A stretch of DNA of 20,417 nt from JAUYQR01 sp031377265 (GTDB taxonomy: Bacteria; Pseudomonadota; Alphaproteobacteria; Rhodobacterales; Rhodobacteraceae), in assembly GCF_031377265.1 (NCBI RefSeq), contig NZ_JANMET010000248.1, forward strand, positions 1 through 20,417. The letters run 5' to 3'. The notes beneath the pieces were generated by a model. The model searched no databases. It was not told the DNA's origin and was given only the letters and a program-made list of their open reading frames with translations. The position numbers were made by a program, and so were the translations under genes. How positions within the stretch are numbered: the first letter of the stretch is position 1; every line of letters starts with the position of its first letter. Below, one piece after another: positions 13,909 to 20,417 of this stretch.

Positions 13909-15186
13909 CTAGCGGCCTTCCGACAAGATCGAGGGCTCGCGCCGCGCGGGGCAGTCGTTGCGCGGGCAGATGCGGCAAGTCGATCCTACTCGGCTGACGT
14001 CACTGCTCCGCTCCGGTTGCGGCAGGATCAGCATCGCCGCCTCGCGCAGCTCGGGTCCGCGCAGGCCTGCGGGATAGCGGGTCTGGCAAAATGCGATCAC
14101 CCGGTGTTGCATGGCCGCCGGTCCAACCGTTTCCACCACCGCCTCCACCGGAACCATCGGCCGGCCAAGCGCCGCGTACAGCGGCCACAACGGGCAGGCC
14201 GACCCAAACCGGGGTAACGGGAATCCGGTCACGGGCTTGCGCAACAGCAGCGTGCCCGACGCATCGCAAACCACCAGACCGGCCGACATGTCTGACGCCG
14301 TGATGACCCGGCGCATTGCGGCCAGCACATCCGTGCCAAACTGTGCTGCAAGCGTCAGCGGGTCAGGTCCGCTCAACTGCAGCGCGGCCCGAAATGCCGC
14401 CTCGGGCATGGCTAAGGCATCGCTCGCGGCCTGAGCCAGATAGCCCCGCGCCAATGACCGCGCCGCAACCGAGGCAAGCCCCGCCACTTCACTCTCCAGC
14501 CCGCCCGACAGTTCGGCATCGCTGAACCGCCAGTCGCGCGTCTTCAGCCATGCTTCCAATTCTTCAAGCGGGGCTGCGATCCCCTGCTCCTCCGCGCCGC
14601 TTCCCGCGTCAAGATAGGCAACCAAAGCTTCGGCACCGACCGCCATCCGTTCGCTATCCTGATGCAAGTTGCGGTGAAACCGCACCCGCCATACGGGATC
14701 AAGATCTTCCGTTTCCGCCAGAATGGCCGCGGTGGATCGCACCGAGGACAGCGCCTGCACCACTTCGTGCACCGCTTGCGAAAGGTGCGGATCATGCGTC
14801 ATCCGATCATTCAGCGATTGCAGCGCGCGCTCCAGACCGACCACCCGCCCCTGCAACTGGGAAACCAACCGTGACCAGCCCGGAAAACGCCCGACAAAGT
14901 CTTCCAGTCGGTCGATCTCCGGACCAGCCTCCCCCGAGGCGGCGGCTGCCACCCGCAGATCCTCGATCAGCGCGACCTCGTTTCCGGTTGACAGCACCTG
15001 GACGTCCAGATCCAAAGCGGTCGCCAGACGGACCAGCACCTCATCTGTCACCCGCCGGCGGTTATGTTCGATCAGGTTCAGATATGAGGCCGAAATGCCT
15101 GCCAGCGCCGCAACATCCGACTGACGCAGCCCTGCCGCCAGACGGCGTTCGCGCAACCGAGTTCCGGTAAGGGCAGAAAGCGGCAT
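13909..15186 (-). CDS. XRE-family regulator with DUF2083 (ScfR-like) C terminus
   Basis: This 425-residue DNA-binding protein has an XRE helix-turn-helix at about 7-62 (RQSDVAALAGISASYLNLIEHN). The C-terminal region belongs to the short-chain fatty acyl regulator (DUF2083) type: FGSACPLWPLYAAL near 327-340, and near the end Cys404-X2-Cys407-X4-Cys412 in GSTCRICPRNDCPARRE. Relatives such as RamB/PrpR-like and ScfR proteins respond to acetyl- or propionyl-CoA status. The IrrE-like HEXXH motif often found between these domains is not seen; residues 80-290 are helical and unassigned. Six cysteines, three in the terminal cluster, could bind metal or sense redox state. ATG 15186 is chosen over GTG 15189 because AAGAGG lies seven bases upstream. 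Confidence 0.86.
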   Translation of the reverse strand: MPLSALTGTRLRERRLAAGLRQSDVAALAGISASYLNLIEHNRRRVTDEVLVRLATALDLDVQVLSTGNEVALIEDLRVAAAASGEAGPEIDRLEDFVGRFPGWSRLVSQLQGRVVGLERALQSLNDRMTHDPHLSQAVHEVVQALSSVRSTAAILAETEDLDPVWRVRFHRNLHQDSERMAVGAEALVAYLDAGSGAEEQGIAAPLEELEAWLKTRDWRFSDAELSGGLESEVAGLASVAARSLARGYLAQAASDALAMPEAAFRAALQLSGPDPLTLAAQFGTDVLAAMRRVITASDMSAGLVVCDASGTLLLRKPVTGFPLPRFGSACPLWPLYAALGRPMVPVEAVVETVGPAAMQHRVIAFCQTRYPAGLRGPELREAAMLILPQPERSSDVSRVGSTCRICPRNDCPARREPSILSEGR

Positions 15187-15209
15187 CACAGATCCTCTTG
15201 GCCTGCCAC

Positions 15210-15234
15210 TTTACAGAACTGGTAAAGGTTTACA
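15210..15234. promoter_or_regulatory. Repeated TTTACA motifs upstream of the XRE regulator
   Basis: TTTACA occurs at 15210-15215 and 15229-15234, 19 bases apart. The first forms an inverted repeat with GTAAA (15222-15226). The cluster begins 24 bases before the regulator's start codon. RamB-like relatives bind TTTGCAAA-type repeats, so autoregulation is plausible, but the match is approximate. The rest of 15240-15424 contains no gene that I can support. Confidence 0.35.
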
Positions 15235-15424
15235 AATCTGAAAGCATGCCGAAAGCGGCTCGTGGTTCACGTCGCGAAACTCGGCGCAGTTTTCGGAATG
15301 CTTTGCTGGAAATCGGGCCCGCAACCAATCCTGCGCGCCGAAAAACTTTCTTCGCAACTTCAGGCTCTGGGATTGAAAGAAGGCAAAGGGCCACTGCCAC
15401 CAAGGCACTGACACAAAGCAAAGA

Positions 15425-15446
15425 GCGCCGCCCTGTCGGACGGCGC
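15425..15446 (-). terminator. Intrinsic-type terminator of the ABC operon
   Basis: On the minus strand GCGCCGTCC (15446-15438) pairs with GGGCGGCGC (15433-15425) around a 4-base loop, nine pairs with one G-U. TCTTTGCTTTG follows, a modest T-rich tail. It starts 21 bases after the stop codon of the binding-protein gene, as expected for the end of the operon. Confidence 0.7.
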
Positions 15447-15467
15447 CCCTGGCTTTTGCAAGCTGGC

Positions 15468-16448
15468 TTAGTTCGCCAGCGCTTTGTCGGTAATGACGCT
15501 GGTCCAGGCACCTGTCGGTGCGGCCGTGATCACCGGGTCAGACCCGCCAGCCAGCAGCGTGGCAACAGTCTTTTCCGCAGCTGCCACATCCAGCGCGCCA
15601 GTCGAACCTGCCGTCAGTTTGGCAATCTCGCCCATCATCCGCTTCTGGTGCGCTTCAGTCTGCGCGCCGGTCTGGTCGTTTTCCAGCACGATCATCGCCG
15701 CCTCATCCGCGTTGGCTTCAGCATATTTCCACCCCTTCATCGAGGCGCGGACGAACTTGACCATCTTCTCCTCGAAGGCCGGGTCCGCCAGCTTGTCTTC
15801 CAGCACGTAAAGCCCGTCTTCCAACGTGGCCACGCCCATGTCCTGATACTTGAATGTCACAAGATCATCCGGCGTCAGGCCCGCATCGATCACCTGCCAG
15901 TATTCATTGTAGGTCATCGTCGATACGCAAGCCGCCTGCTTTTGCAGCAGCGGGTCCACGTTGAAGCCCTGCTTCAGCACCGTAACACCGCCGGGTGAAC
16001 CGTCGGTCTTCAGGCCCAGTTGCGACATCCAGCTGAGGAACGGGTATTCATTGCCAAAGAACCACACGCCCAGCGTCTTGTCGGCAAAGTCGGCAGGCGC
16101 GGTGATCCCGGTTTCTTTCAGGCAGGTCAGCATCAGGCCCGAAGACGCAAACGGCTGCGCAATATTGACCAGCGCCAGGCCCTTTTCCCGCGCGGCAAGC
16201 GCCGACGGCATCCAATCGACCACTACATCCGCGCCACCACCCGCGATCACCTGAGTGGGCGCAATGTCCGGCCCGCCAGGAAGGATGGTGACGTTCAGCC
16301 CCTCTTCCTCGTAAAAGCCCTTGGCCTGTGCCACGTAATAGCCCGCGAACTGCGCCTGCGTGACCCATTTCAGTTGCAGCGTCACATCTTCGGCCTGCGC
16401 GCCGGTGGCCATCGCGGCTACAAATGCCGCTGTCAGAAGTCTTTTCAT
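15468..16448 (-). CDS. NMT1/THI5-type ABC transporter substrate-binding protein
   Basis: This 326-residue periplasmic protein has a clear signal peptide (MKRLLTAAFVAAMATGAQA, cleaved before EDV). The mature start LQLKWVTQAQFAGYYVAQAKGFYEEEGLNV is the NMT1/THI5-like entry segment, in which the FAGYYVA stretch lines the ligand pocket. GGGADVVVDWM (about 70-80), GVWFFGNEYPF (127-137) and TMTYNEYWQV (178-187) follow the pattern of proteins binding pyrimidine, riboflavin or sulfonate-like ligands. It is the last gene of its operon, 40 bases after the permease, with a good GGGGAG six bases before ATG 16448. The two permeases and the ATPase upstream complete an importer. The ligand cannot be told from sequence; no riboswitch was seen ahead of the operon. 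Confidence 0.88.
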   Translation of the reverse strand: MKRLLTAAFVAAMATGAQAEDVTLQLKWVTQAQFAGYYVAQAKGFYEEEGLNVTILPGGPDIAPTQVIAGGGADVVVDWMPSALAAREKGLALVNIAQPFASSGLMLTCLKETGITAPADFADKTLGVWFFGNEYPFLSWMSQLGLKTDGSPGGVTVLKQGFNVDPLLQKQAACVSTMTYNEYWQVIDAGLTPDDLVTFKYQDMGVATLEDGLYVLEDKLADPAFEEKMVKFVRASMKGWKYAEANADEAAMIVLENDQTGAQTEAHQKRMMGEIAKLTAGSTGALDVAAAEKTVATLLAGGSDPVITAAPTGAWTSVITDKALAN

Positions 16449-16466
16449 CGTCTACTCCCCGTGTTG

Positions 16467-16483
16467 GGCCCGCGTTCCGGGCC
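16467..16483 (-). other. Intercistronic hairpin before binding-protein gene
   Basis: GGCCCG (16467-16472) and CGGGCC (16478-16483) form a perfect 6-bp stem with a 5-base loop in the 40-base gap between permease and binding-protein genes. It has no T-run. Such structures often separate unequal transcript levels in ABC operons by stabilising the downstream segment. Confidence 0.4.
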
Positions 16484-16488
16484 ATTGG

Positions 16489-17334
16489 TTAATGCCTTTG
16501 CGAAGGGTGCCAGAACGTCACCCACCGTTCGATCAGCGCGATCAGCCCATAGAACGCCGACCCCGCCAATGCCGCCACCGCAATCTCGGCCCATACCATG
16601 TCGAGGCCAAGCCGCCCCACCTCGGTCGAGATGCGAAACCCCATGCCATAGACCGGACTGCCGAAAAACTCGGCTACAATCGCGCCGATCAGGGCCAGAG
16701 TCGATGCAATTTTAAGCCCGTTGAACAAGAAGGGCATTGCTGCCGGCAGCCGGAGTTTCAACAGGCTCTGCCAGTAAGACGCCCCCCACGTCGCCATCAG
16801 ATCGCGTTGCATCCGTTCGGATGCCTGCAACCCCGCGACCATGTTCACCAGCACCGGAAAGAACACCATCACCACCACAACAGCCGCCTTCGACTGCCAG
16901 TCGAACCCGAACCACATCACCAGAATGGGCGCCAATCCCACAATCGGCAAAGCCGCCACGAAGTTGCCAATCGGCAGCAATCCCCGCTGCAAGAACGGGC
17001 TTCGGTCAATCGCAATCGCCACCACAACCGCCGCCCCGCAACCGATCAGAAACCCCGGCAGCGCGCCCTTGAGGAAAGTCTGCGCGAAATCCACCCACAG
17101 GATCGGCAGCGACCCCGCAATCTTTGCCGCAATCGCGCTTGGCGGCGGCAGGATCACCGGGGCCACGTTCAACCCGCGCACCAGCCCCTCCCAGACCACC
17201 AGAATGGTCACCCCGAACAGGATCGGCACGAACAAGCGCCCCGCCGTGGTCCGCGCCCAGCCACTGGCCGCAACCCGCGCATTCAGCGCCCAGGCCGCCA
17301 GCCAGACGGCAAACGTTCCCGCCAGCCAGGTCAT
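16489..17334 (-). CDS. ABC transporter permease (SsuC/ThiX type), second copy
   Basis: This 281-residue inner-membrane permease has about six helices and an EAA-like loop at about 179-205 (LMATWGASYWQSLLKLRLPAAMP), the site that docks on the ATPase. VVWEGLVRGLNVAPVILPPPS (about 46-66) is the usual entrance segment of the NitT/TauT/SsuC permease family. The start ATG 17334 overlaps the stop of the previous permease gene as ATGA, and longer upstream openings lie inside that gene. It and its neighbour are paralogues and probably form a heterodimeric channel for the binding protein encoded next. Confidence 0.9.
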   Translation of the reverse strand: MTWLAGTFAVWLAAWALNARVAASGWARTTAGRLFVPILFGVTILVVWEGLVRGLNVAPVILPPPSAIAAKIAGSLPILWVDFAQTFLKGALPGFLIGCGAAVVVAIAIDRSPFLQRGLLPIGNFVAALPIVGLAPILVMWFGFDWQSKAAVVVVMVFFPVLVNMVAGLQASERMQRDLMATWGASYWQSLLKLRLPAAMPFLFNGLKIASTLALIGAIVAEFFGSPVYGMGFRISTEVGRLGLDMVWAEIAVAALAGSAFYGLIALIERWVTFWHPSQRH

Positions 17335-18197
17335 GCCGGAGCCCCCATCCGCGCGCGGGCAAAGCGTTCCACCACCCCAACCGCCAGGATCAGCATCCCC
17401 GCCAGTATCGCCGCCGCGAACAGGCTTGCCCACATGATCAACGGCTCGCCGAACTGCGACCCGATCAGCATCCGCGCGCCAAGCCCCTCGATTGCCCCGG
17501 TTGGCAATTCGCCCACAATCGTTCCAATCAGGCTGGCCGCGATCGCCACCTTCAGGCTCGCAAAGAAATACGGCATCGACGCCGGCAACCGCAGCTTCAG
17601 GAACGTTTGCGCTTCGCTTGCGCCATAGGTCCGCAGCAGGTCCAGCTGCATTTGATCCGGGCTGCGCAGGCCTTTGACCATGCTCACCAGCACCGGGAAA
17701 AACGAAAGATACGCCGCGATGATTGCCTTTGGCACGTCCCGGTCAGAGACCCCCAACTGGTTGGACACCACCAGAATCATCGGCGCCAGCGCCACGATGG
17801 GAATGGTCTGGCTGATGATCGCCCAGGGCATCACCGACATGTCCATCACCCGGAACCGCACGATCGACATCGCCAGCGCCACGCCAACGATGATCCCCAG
17901 CGCAAACCCCATCATCGTGCCCTTGAAGGTCACGAACGCGTGGTAAACCAGACTGCGCTTCGACGCCACCGCCTGCCCCGCCACGCCCTGCCACAGCTCC
18001 GCCACCACCTGATGCGGCGGCGGCAGCAACGGCCGCTCCTGCGCCATGGTCTGGGGGATCACCTCAGCCAGGGTTACCGTGGTCCCCGCCCGCTCGGCCT
18101 GGTCATAGACCCATGTCGAATTGAGCCACACCGCGCCAAGATACCAAAGCACGATAATCCCGGCGAGGACGGTAAGGACAGGCAGAACCCGGCTCAT
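17331..18197 (-). CDS. ABC transporter permease (SsuC/ThiX type), first copy
   Basis: This 288-residue permease has an N-terminal helix (about 5-24), a periplasmic stretch to about 60 with the LLPPPHQV family segment, then five further helices. The EAA loop is at about 187-210 (LLRTYGASEAQTFLKLRLPASMP). IPIVALAPMILV (about 132-143) matches the core of NitT/TauT-type permeases. The 40-residue loop before LLPPPH is longer than in the sister permease. ATG 18197 overlaps the stop of the preceding small transporter gene (ATGA), and its own stop overlaps the next permease, so three genes in a row are translationally coupled. Confidence 0.9.
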   Translation of the reverse strand: MSRVLPVLTVLAGIIVLWYLGAVWLNSTWVYDQAERAGTTVTLAEVIPQTMAQERPLLPPPHQVVAELWQGVAGQAVASKRSLVYHAFVTFKGTMMGFALGIIVGVALAMSIVRFRVMDMSVMPWAIISQTIPIVALAPMILVVSNQLGVSDRDVPKAIIAAYLSFFPVLVSMVKGLRSPDQMQLDLLRTYGASEAQTFLKLRLPASMPYFFASLKVAIAASLIGTIVGELPTGAIEGLGARMLIGSQFGEPLIMWASLFAAAILAGMLILAVGVVERFARARMGAPA

Positions 18198-18529
18198 CCC
18201 TTCGCTCCCGTCGGCCACGCAATCATCGCCACGGCCACGCAGCCCAAAGCCATGCCAGCCAGTTGCAACCCCGTGGGCCTTTCGCCAAACACAAAGATCG
18301 CCATCACCGAAATCGCCACCAATTGAAAGATCGCCGACAGCGCAATCGCCAGCCCCAGCCCGTTCAGCCGCATCACCTGCACCATCAGCCAGTTGCCCAG
18401 ACAGAACAGCGCCAGCGCCCCGATCAGCACGGGGATGCCTCCCTTCACCGCATAGGTCTTCAGCACCGCGTTTGCGGCCACGAACACCGCCGTCGCAGCC
18501 CCCAGCCACAGGAAACTTAGCCCGCTCAT
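18194..18529 (-). CDS. EamA/SMR-like four-helix membrane protein
   Basis: This 111-residue protein has four evenly spaced hydrophobic helices (about 5-22, 31-52, 58-80 and 88-105). The last ones read FQLVAISVMAIFVFGERPTGLQLAGMALG, the typical FGE-x2-T-x5-G-x3-G signature of small multidrug resistance and EamA-type (DMT) half transporters. The N-terminal Glu14 of SMR exporters is replaced by uncharged residues, so drug export is doubtful. It sits nine bases after the ATPase stop and overlaps the first permease start by four bases, inside an ABC uptake operon. This suggests a subunit or parallel carrier for the same or a related solute. Confidence 0.8.
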   Translation of the reverse strand: MSGLSFLWLGAATAVFVAANAVLKTYAVKGGIPVLIGALALFCLGNWLMVQVMRLNGLGLAIALSAIFQLVAISVMAIFVFGERPTGLQLAGMALGCVAVAMIAWPTGAKG

Positions 18530-18538
18530 GACAGCGCC

Positions 18539-19336
18539 TCACTCATCCGAATGCCCCGCACGCAGGCCTTCGCGCACGCGATGCGCGATCTCGATGAACT
18601 CCCGGCTGTCGCGGATATCCAGCGGCCTTTCCTTCGGCAAAGGCGAGTCGATGATGTCAGTGATCCGCCCCGGTCGCGGGCTCATCACCACGATCTTGGT
18701 GGACAGATAGACCGCCTCGGGGATCGAATGTGTCACAAAACCAATGGTTTTGCCCGTCCGTGCCCACAGCTTCAGCACTTCCTCGTTCAACCGGTCGCGG
18801 ACGATCTCGTCCAGCGCGCCGAAGGGTTCATCCATCAAAAGGATATCCGCATCAAACGCCAGAGCCCGCGCGATCGACGCCCGCTGCTGCATGCCCCCCG
18901 ACAGCTGCCACGGGAACTTCTTGCCAAAACCGCCCAGTTCCACCAACTCCAGCACCCGCTCCACCCGCGTGTCCGTCTCCGCCTTGGAGAACCCCATGAT
19001 TTCAAGGGGCAGCCGGATGTTCCCCGCGATCGTCCGCCACGGATAAAGCCCCGCCGCCTGAAACACATAGCCGTAAGCCCGGGCCTGCCGCGCCATGTCG
19101 GGCGTCATTCCATTCACCGTCAAGGTGCCGCCTGTGGGCGTCTCCAACGCCGCAATCGCGCGCAGAAACGTGGTCTTGCCACAGCCCGACGGCCCGATGA
19201 AACTGACAAACTCGCCTCGGTTCACCACCAGGTTCACGTCCTTCAACGCATGCACGGGCCCGTCCGCCGTCTGGAATACCAGGTTCAGGCCCTTGGCCTC
19301 GATCACCGGCTTTGCCACGTTCAGCGTATCCTTCAT
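18539..19336 (-). CDS. ABC transporter ATP-binding protein (SsuB/TauB/ThiZ type)
   Basis: This 265-residue ATPase has Walker A GPSGCGKTT (48-56), Q-loop Gln93, signature LSGGMQQR (145-152), Walker B ILLMDEP (165-171), D-loop GALD and switch His203 in VTHSIPEAVYL. The EAVYLSTKIVVMSPRPGRI segment is characteristic of the NitT/TauT/SsuB subfamily. A dimer would power the two permeases encoded downstream. It is the first gene of the minus-strand operon; ATG 19336 is preceded by a GTGGGGG stretch. A divergent cupin gene starts 56 bases away, so the two may share control. Confidence 0.93.
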   Translation of the reverse strand: MKDTLNVAKPVIEAKGLNLVFQTADGPVHALKDVNLVVNRGEFVSFIGPSGCGKTTFLRAIAALETPTGGTLTVNGMTPDMARQARAYGYVFQAAGLYPWRTIAGNIRLPLEIMGFSKAETDTRVERVLELVELGGFGKKFPWQLSGGMQQRASIARALAFDADILLMDEPFGALDEIVRDRLNEEVLKLWARTGKTIGFVTHSIPEAVYLSTKIVVMSPRPGRITDIIDSPLPKERPLDIRDSREFIEIAHRVREGLRAGHSDE

Positions 19337-19392
19337 TCGGCCCCCACTGCGTGGTAATCTGTCCCGATGATCATTCCCAGACGGAGCATCCC

Positions 19393-19791
19393 ATGACCCC
19401 CTGCCGCAAATTGCGCCCGACCGGCACCTTTGACGGCAAACAGGGTTTCACCTACAACGCCGGCATCGCCGCGCAAACCGTCGGCAGCACCGGCATCTGC
19501 ACGCACCTGCTGACCATCCCGCCGGGTGGCCGCGCCAAGGCGCACAAACATGCAACGCACGAAACCGCTATCTACATGCTGGAAGGCGTCACCGTGATGT
19601 ACTGGGGCACGGCCCTCGAACACCGGATGGAAGTGTCCGCCGGAGAGCTGCTCTACATCCCCGCCGACACGCCGCACCTGCCCTTCAATCCCGGCCCCGG
19701 CCCGGCGACCGCCGTGATCAGCCGCACCGACCCGAACGAGCAGGAAAGCGTCGTCCTTTTGCCGGAATTGGAGGCGCTGGTTCCGCTCTGA
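19393..19791 (+). CDS. Single-domain cupin protein
   Basis: This 132-residue small beta-barrel protein has both cupin motifs. Motif 1 is PPGGRAKAHKHATHETAIYMLEG (residues about 43-65), with metal ligands His-X-His and Glu; motif 2 is IPADTPHLPFNPG (about 93-105), giving the fourth ligand His. It could be a metal-dependent isomerase or oxygenase, or a ligand-binding sensor; the fold alone does not decide. ATG 19393 is chosen because ACGGAG lies eight bases before it; an upstream in-frame ATG at 19312 would sit inside the divergent ATPase gene. Its divergence from the uptake operon suggests it acts on the imported compound. Confidence 0.83.
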   Translation: MTPCRKLRPTGTFDGKQGFTYNAGIAAQTVGSTGICTHLLTIPPGGRAKAHKHATHETAIYMLEGVTVMYWGTALEHRMEVSAGELLYIPADTPHLPFNPGPGPATAVISRTDPNEQESVVLLPELEALVPL

Positions 19792-19793
19792 CC

Positions 19794-20417
19794 TCATACC
19801 GACCTCGTCAATCCGCCATCGACGCGCAGGTTCTGCCCAGTGATGTAACCGGCCCCGTCTGAGGCCAGAAAGCTCACAACGGCGCCGATTTCAGCCATCG
19901 TGCCATAACGCTTCATTGGCACCATCGCCGCGCGTTCCTCGGTACCCGGCAGGCTGTCGATCCAGCCCGGCAAGACGTTGTTCATCCGGATGTTGGCTGC
20001 CGCGTAGATATCGGCATAGATCTTGGTGAAAGCCGCAAGCCCGGCCCGTGCCACAGCCGAGGTCGGGAACATCGCCGAGGGTTCAAACGCCCAGGCGGTG
20101 GAAATGTTGATGATAGCCCCGCCCCCCTGCGCCTGCATGATCGGCGTTACCAACCGCGTCGGGCGCACCACGTTCAAGAAGTACACTTCTTGCCCACGCA
20201 GCCAGTCGTCGTCATTGATCTCCAGCAATGCGCCGCGTGGCCCGTGGCCGGCGCTGTTCACCAGCACATCAACCCGCCCCCACCGCGCCATCGCCCCGTC
20301 AACCAACGCCTGCAGGTCGGCAACCGACTGGTTCGACCCGGTCACGCCAAAGCCACCAAGGGCCGCGCCCAACGCTTCGCCCTTGCCCGACGAAGACAGG
20401 ATGCCAACGGCAAACCC
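19794..20417 (-). CDS. SDR-family oxidoreductase, N terminus beyond window
   Basis: The frame is open to the window edge, giving 207 residues plus stop; about 30 N-terminal residues with the TGxxxGxG nucleotide loop are missing. VDVLVNSAGHGPRG is the SDR NNAG segment, INISTA carries the catalytic Ser, and NNVLPGWIDSLPG with the C-terminal GYITGQNLRVDGG are typical. The catalytic Tyr-X3-Lys is absent: the region reads FPTSAVARAGLAAFTK, with Ser and Arg where Tyr and Lys are expected. The protein may be a divergent reductase or may bind cofactor without the usual chemistry. It converges on the cupin gene, with stops two bases apart. Confidence 0.85.
   Translation of the reverse strand, partial: GFAVGILSSSGKGEALGAALGGFGVTGSNQSVADLQALVDGAMARWGRVDVLVNSAGHGPRGALLEINDDDWLRGQEVYFLNVVRPTRLVTPIMQAQGGGAIINISTAWAFEPSAMFPTSAVARAGLAAFTKIYADIYAAANIRMNNVLPGWIDSLPGTEERAAMVPMKRYGTMAEIGAVVSFLASDGAGYITGQNLRVDGGLTRSV

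Noticed and set aside
16360..17628. 422-codon plus-strand opening opposite the ABC operon
   Set aside because: It is antisense to two permeases with clear family motifs; its His/Arg/Pro-rich composition is typical of a reverse-frame shadow.
19337..19392. Possible riboswitch or operator ahead of the ABC operon
   Set aside because: The gap is only 56 bases, too short for a TPP or FMN riboswitch, and holds just a short ATGATCAT palindrome.

Overview
The window looks like chromosomal DNA of an alphaproteobacterium of the Rhodobacterales (Rhodobacteraceae/Paracoccaceae). The reasons are the high GC content, a GapR/DUF2312 nucleoid protein, a TraR/DksA-type zinc finger, a 290-residue unknown protein of a type I associate with this order, an FnrL-type box and the style of the metabolic genes. 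It is mostly dense, ordinary chromosome; only the first 1.1 kb looks like a scarred region.

Layout. 1-1125 is a debris zone: the right end of an IS5-like insertion sequence, the 3' remnant of an AI-2E-type permease, and about 700 bases with no convincing gene. A tRNA-Thr(UGU) follows, then a lone FbpB/ThiP-type ABC permease (1244-2902, minus) divergent from a conserved unknown protein (3006-3878, plus). GapR, a 71-residue membrane protein and a FadB/FadJ-like two-module protein with eroded active sites come next. The last of these lies downstream of a translationally coupled pair (TraR/DksA zinc finger plus a 74-residue unknown).

The divergent region 6973-7125 holds a perfect FNR/FnrL-type box (TTGAC-N4-GTCAA) and a second inverted repeat over a good -10 box. 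It drives a plus-strand sulfur operon, 7126-9323: persulfide-dioxygenase-like metallo-hydrolase, two half-size YeeE/YedE sulfur transporters, and a DUF442/TIGR01244 sulfurtransferase/phosphatase-like protein. This is a reactive-sulfur handling system, plausibly tuned by oxygen.

9473-15186 on the minus strand is a signalling block: an XRE/DUF2083 (ScfR-like) regulator, then from its own TTGACA-N17-GATAGT promoter a stand-alone receiver protein, a small membrane protein, a solute-symporter-fused histidine kinase (CbrA/CrbS-like), and a solitary FliM/FliN-type motor protein. The ensemble suggests sensing of a small carboxylate or other solute, with a possible output to the flagellar motor.

15468-19336 is a tightly packed NMT1/THI5-type ABC uptake operon (ATPase, SMR/EamA-like protein, two permeases, binding protein, terminator) with repeated 4-base overlaps. 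A divergent cupin and a convergent partial SDR with an unusual active site end the window. I see no CRISPR array, rRNA, prophage or classical defence island.
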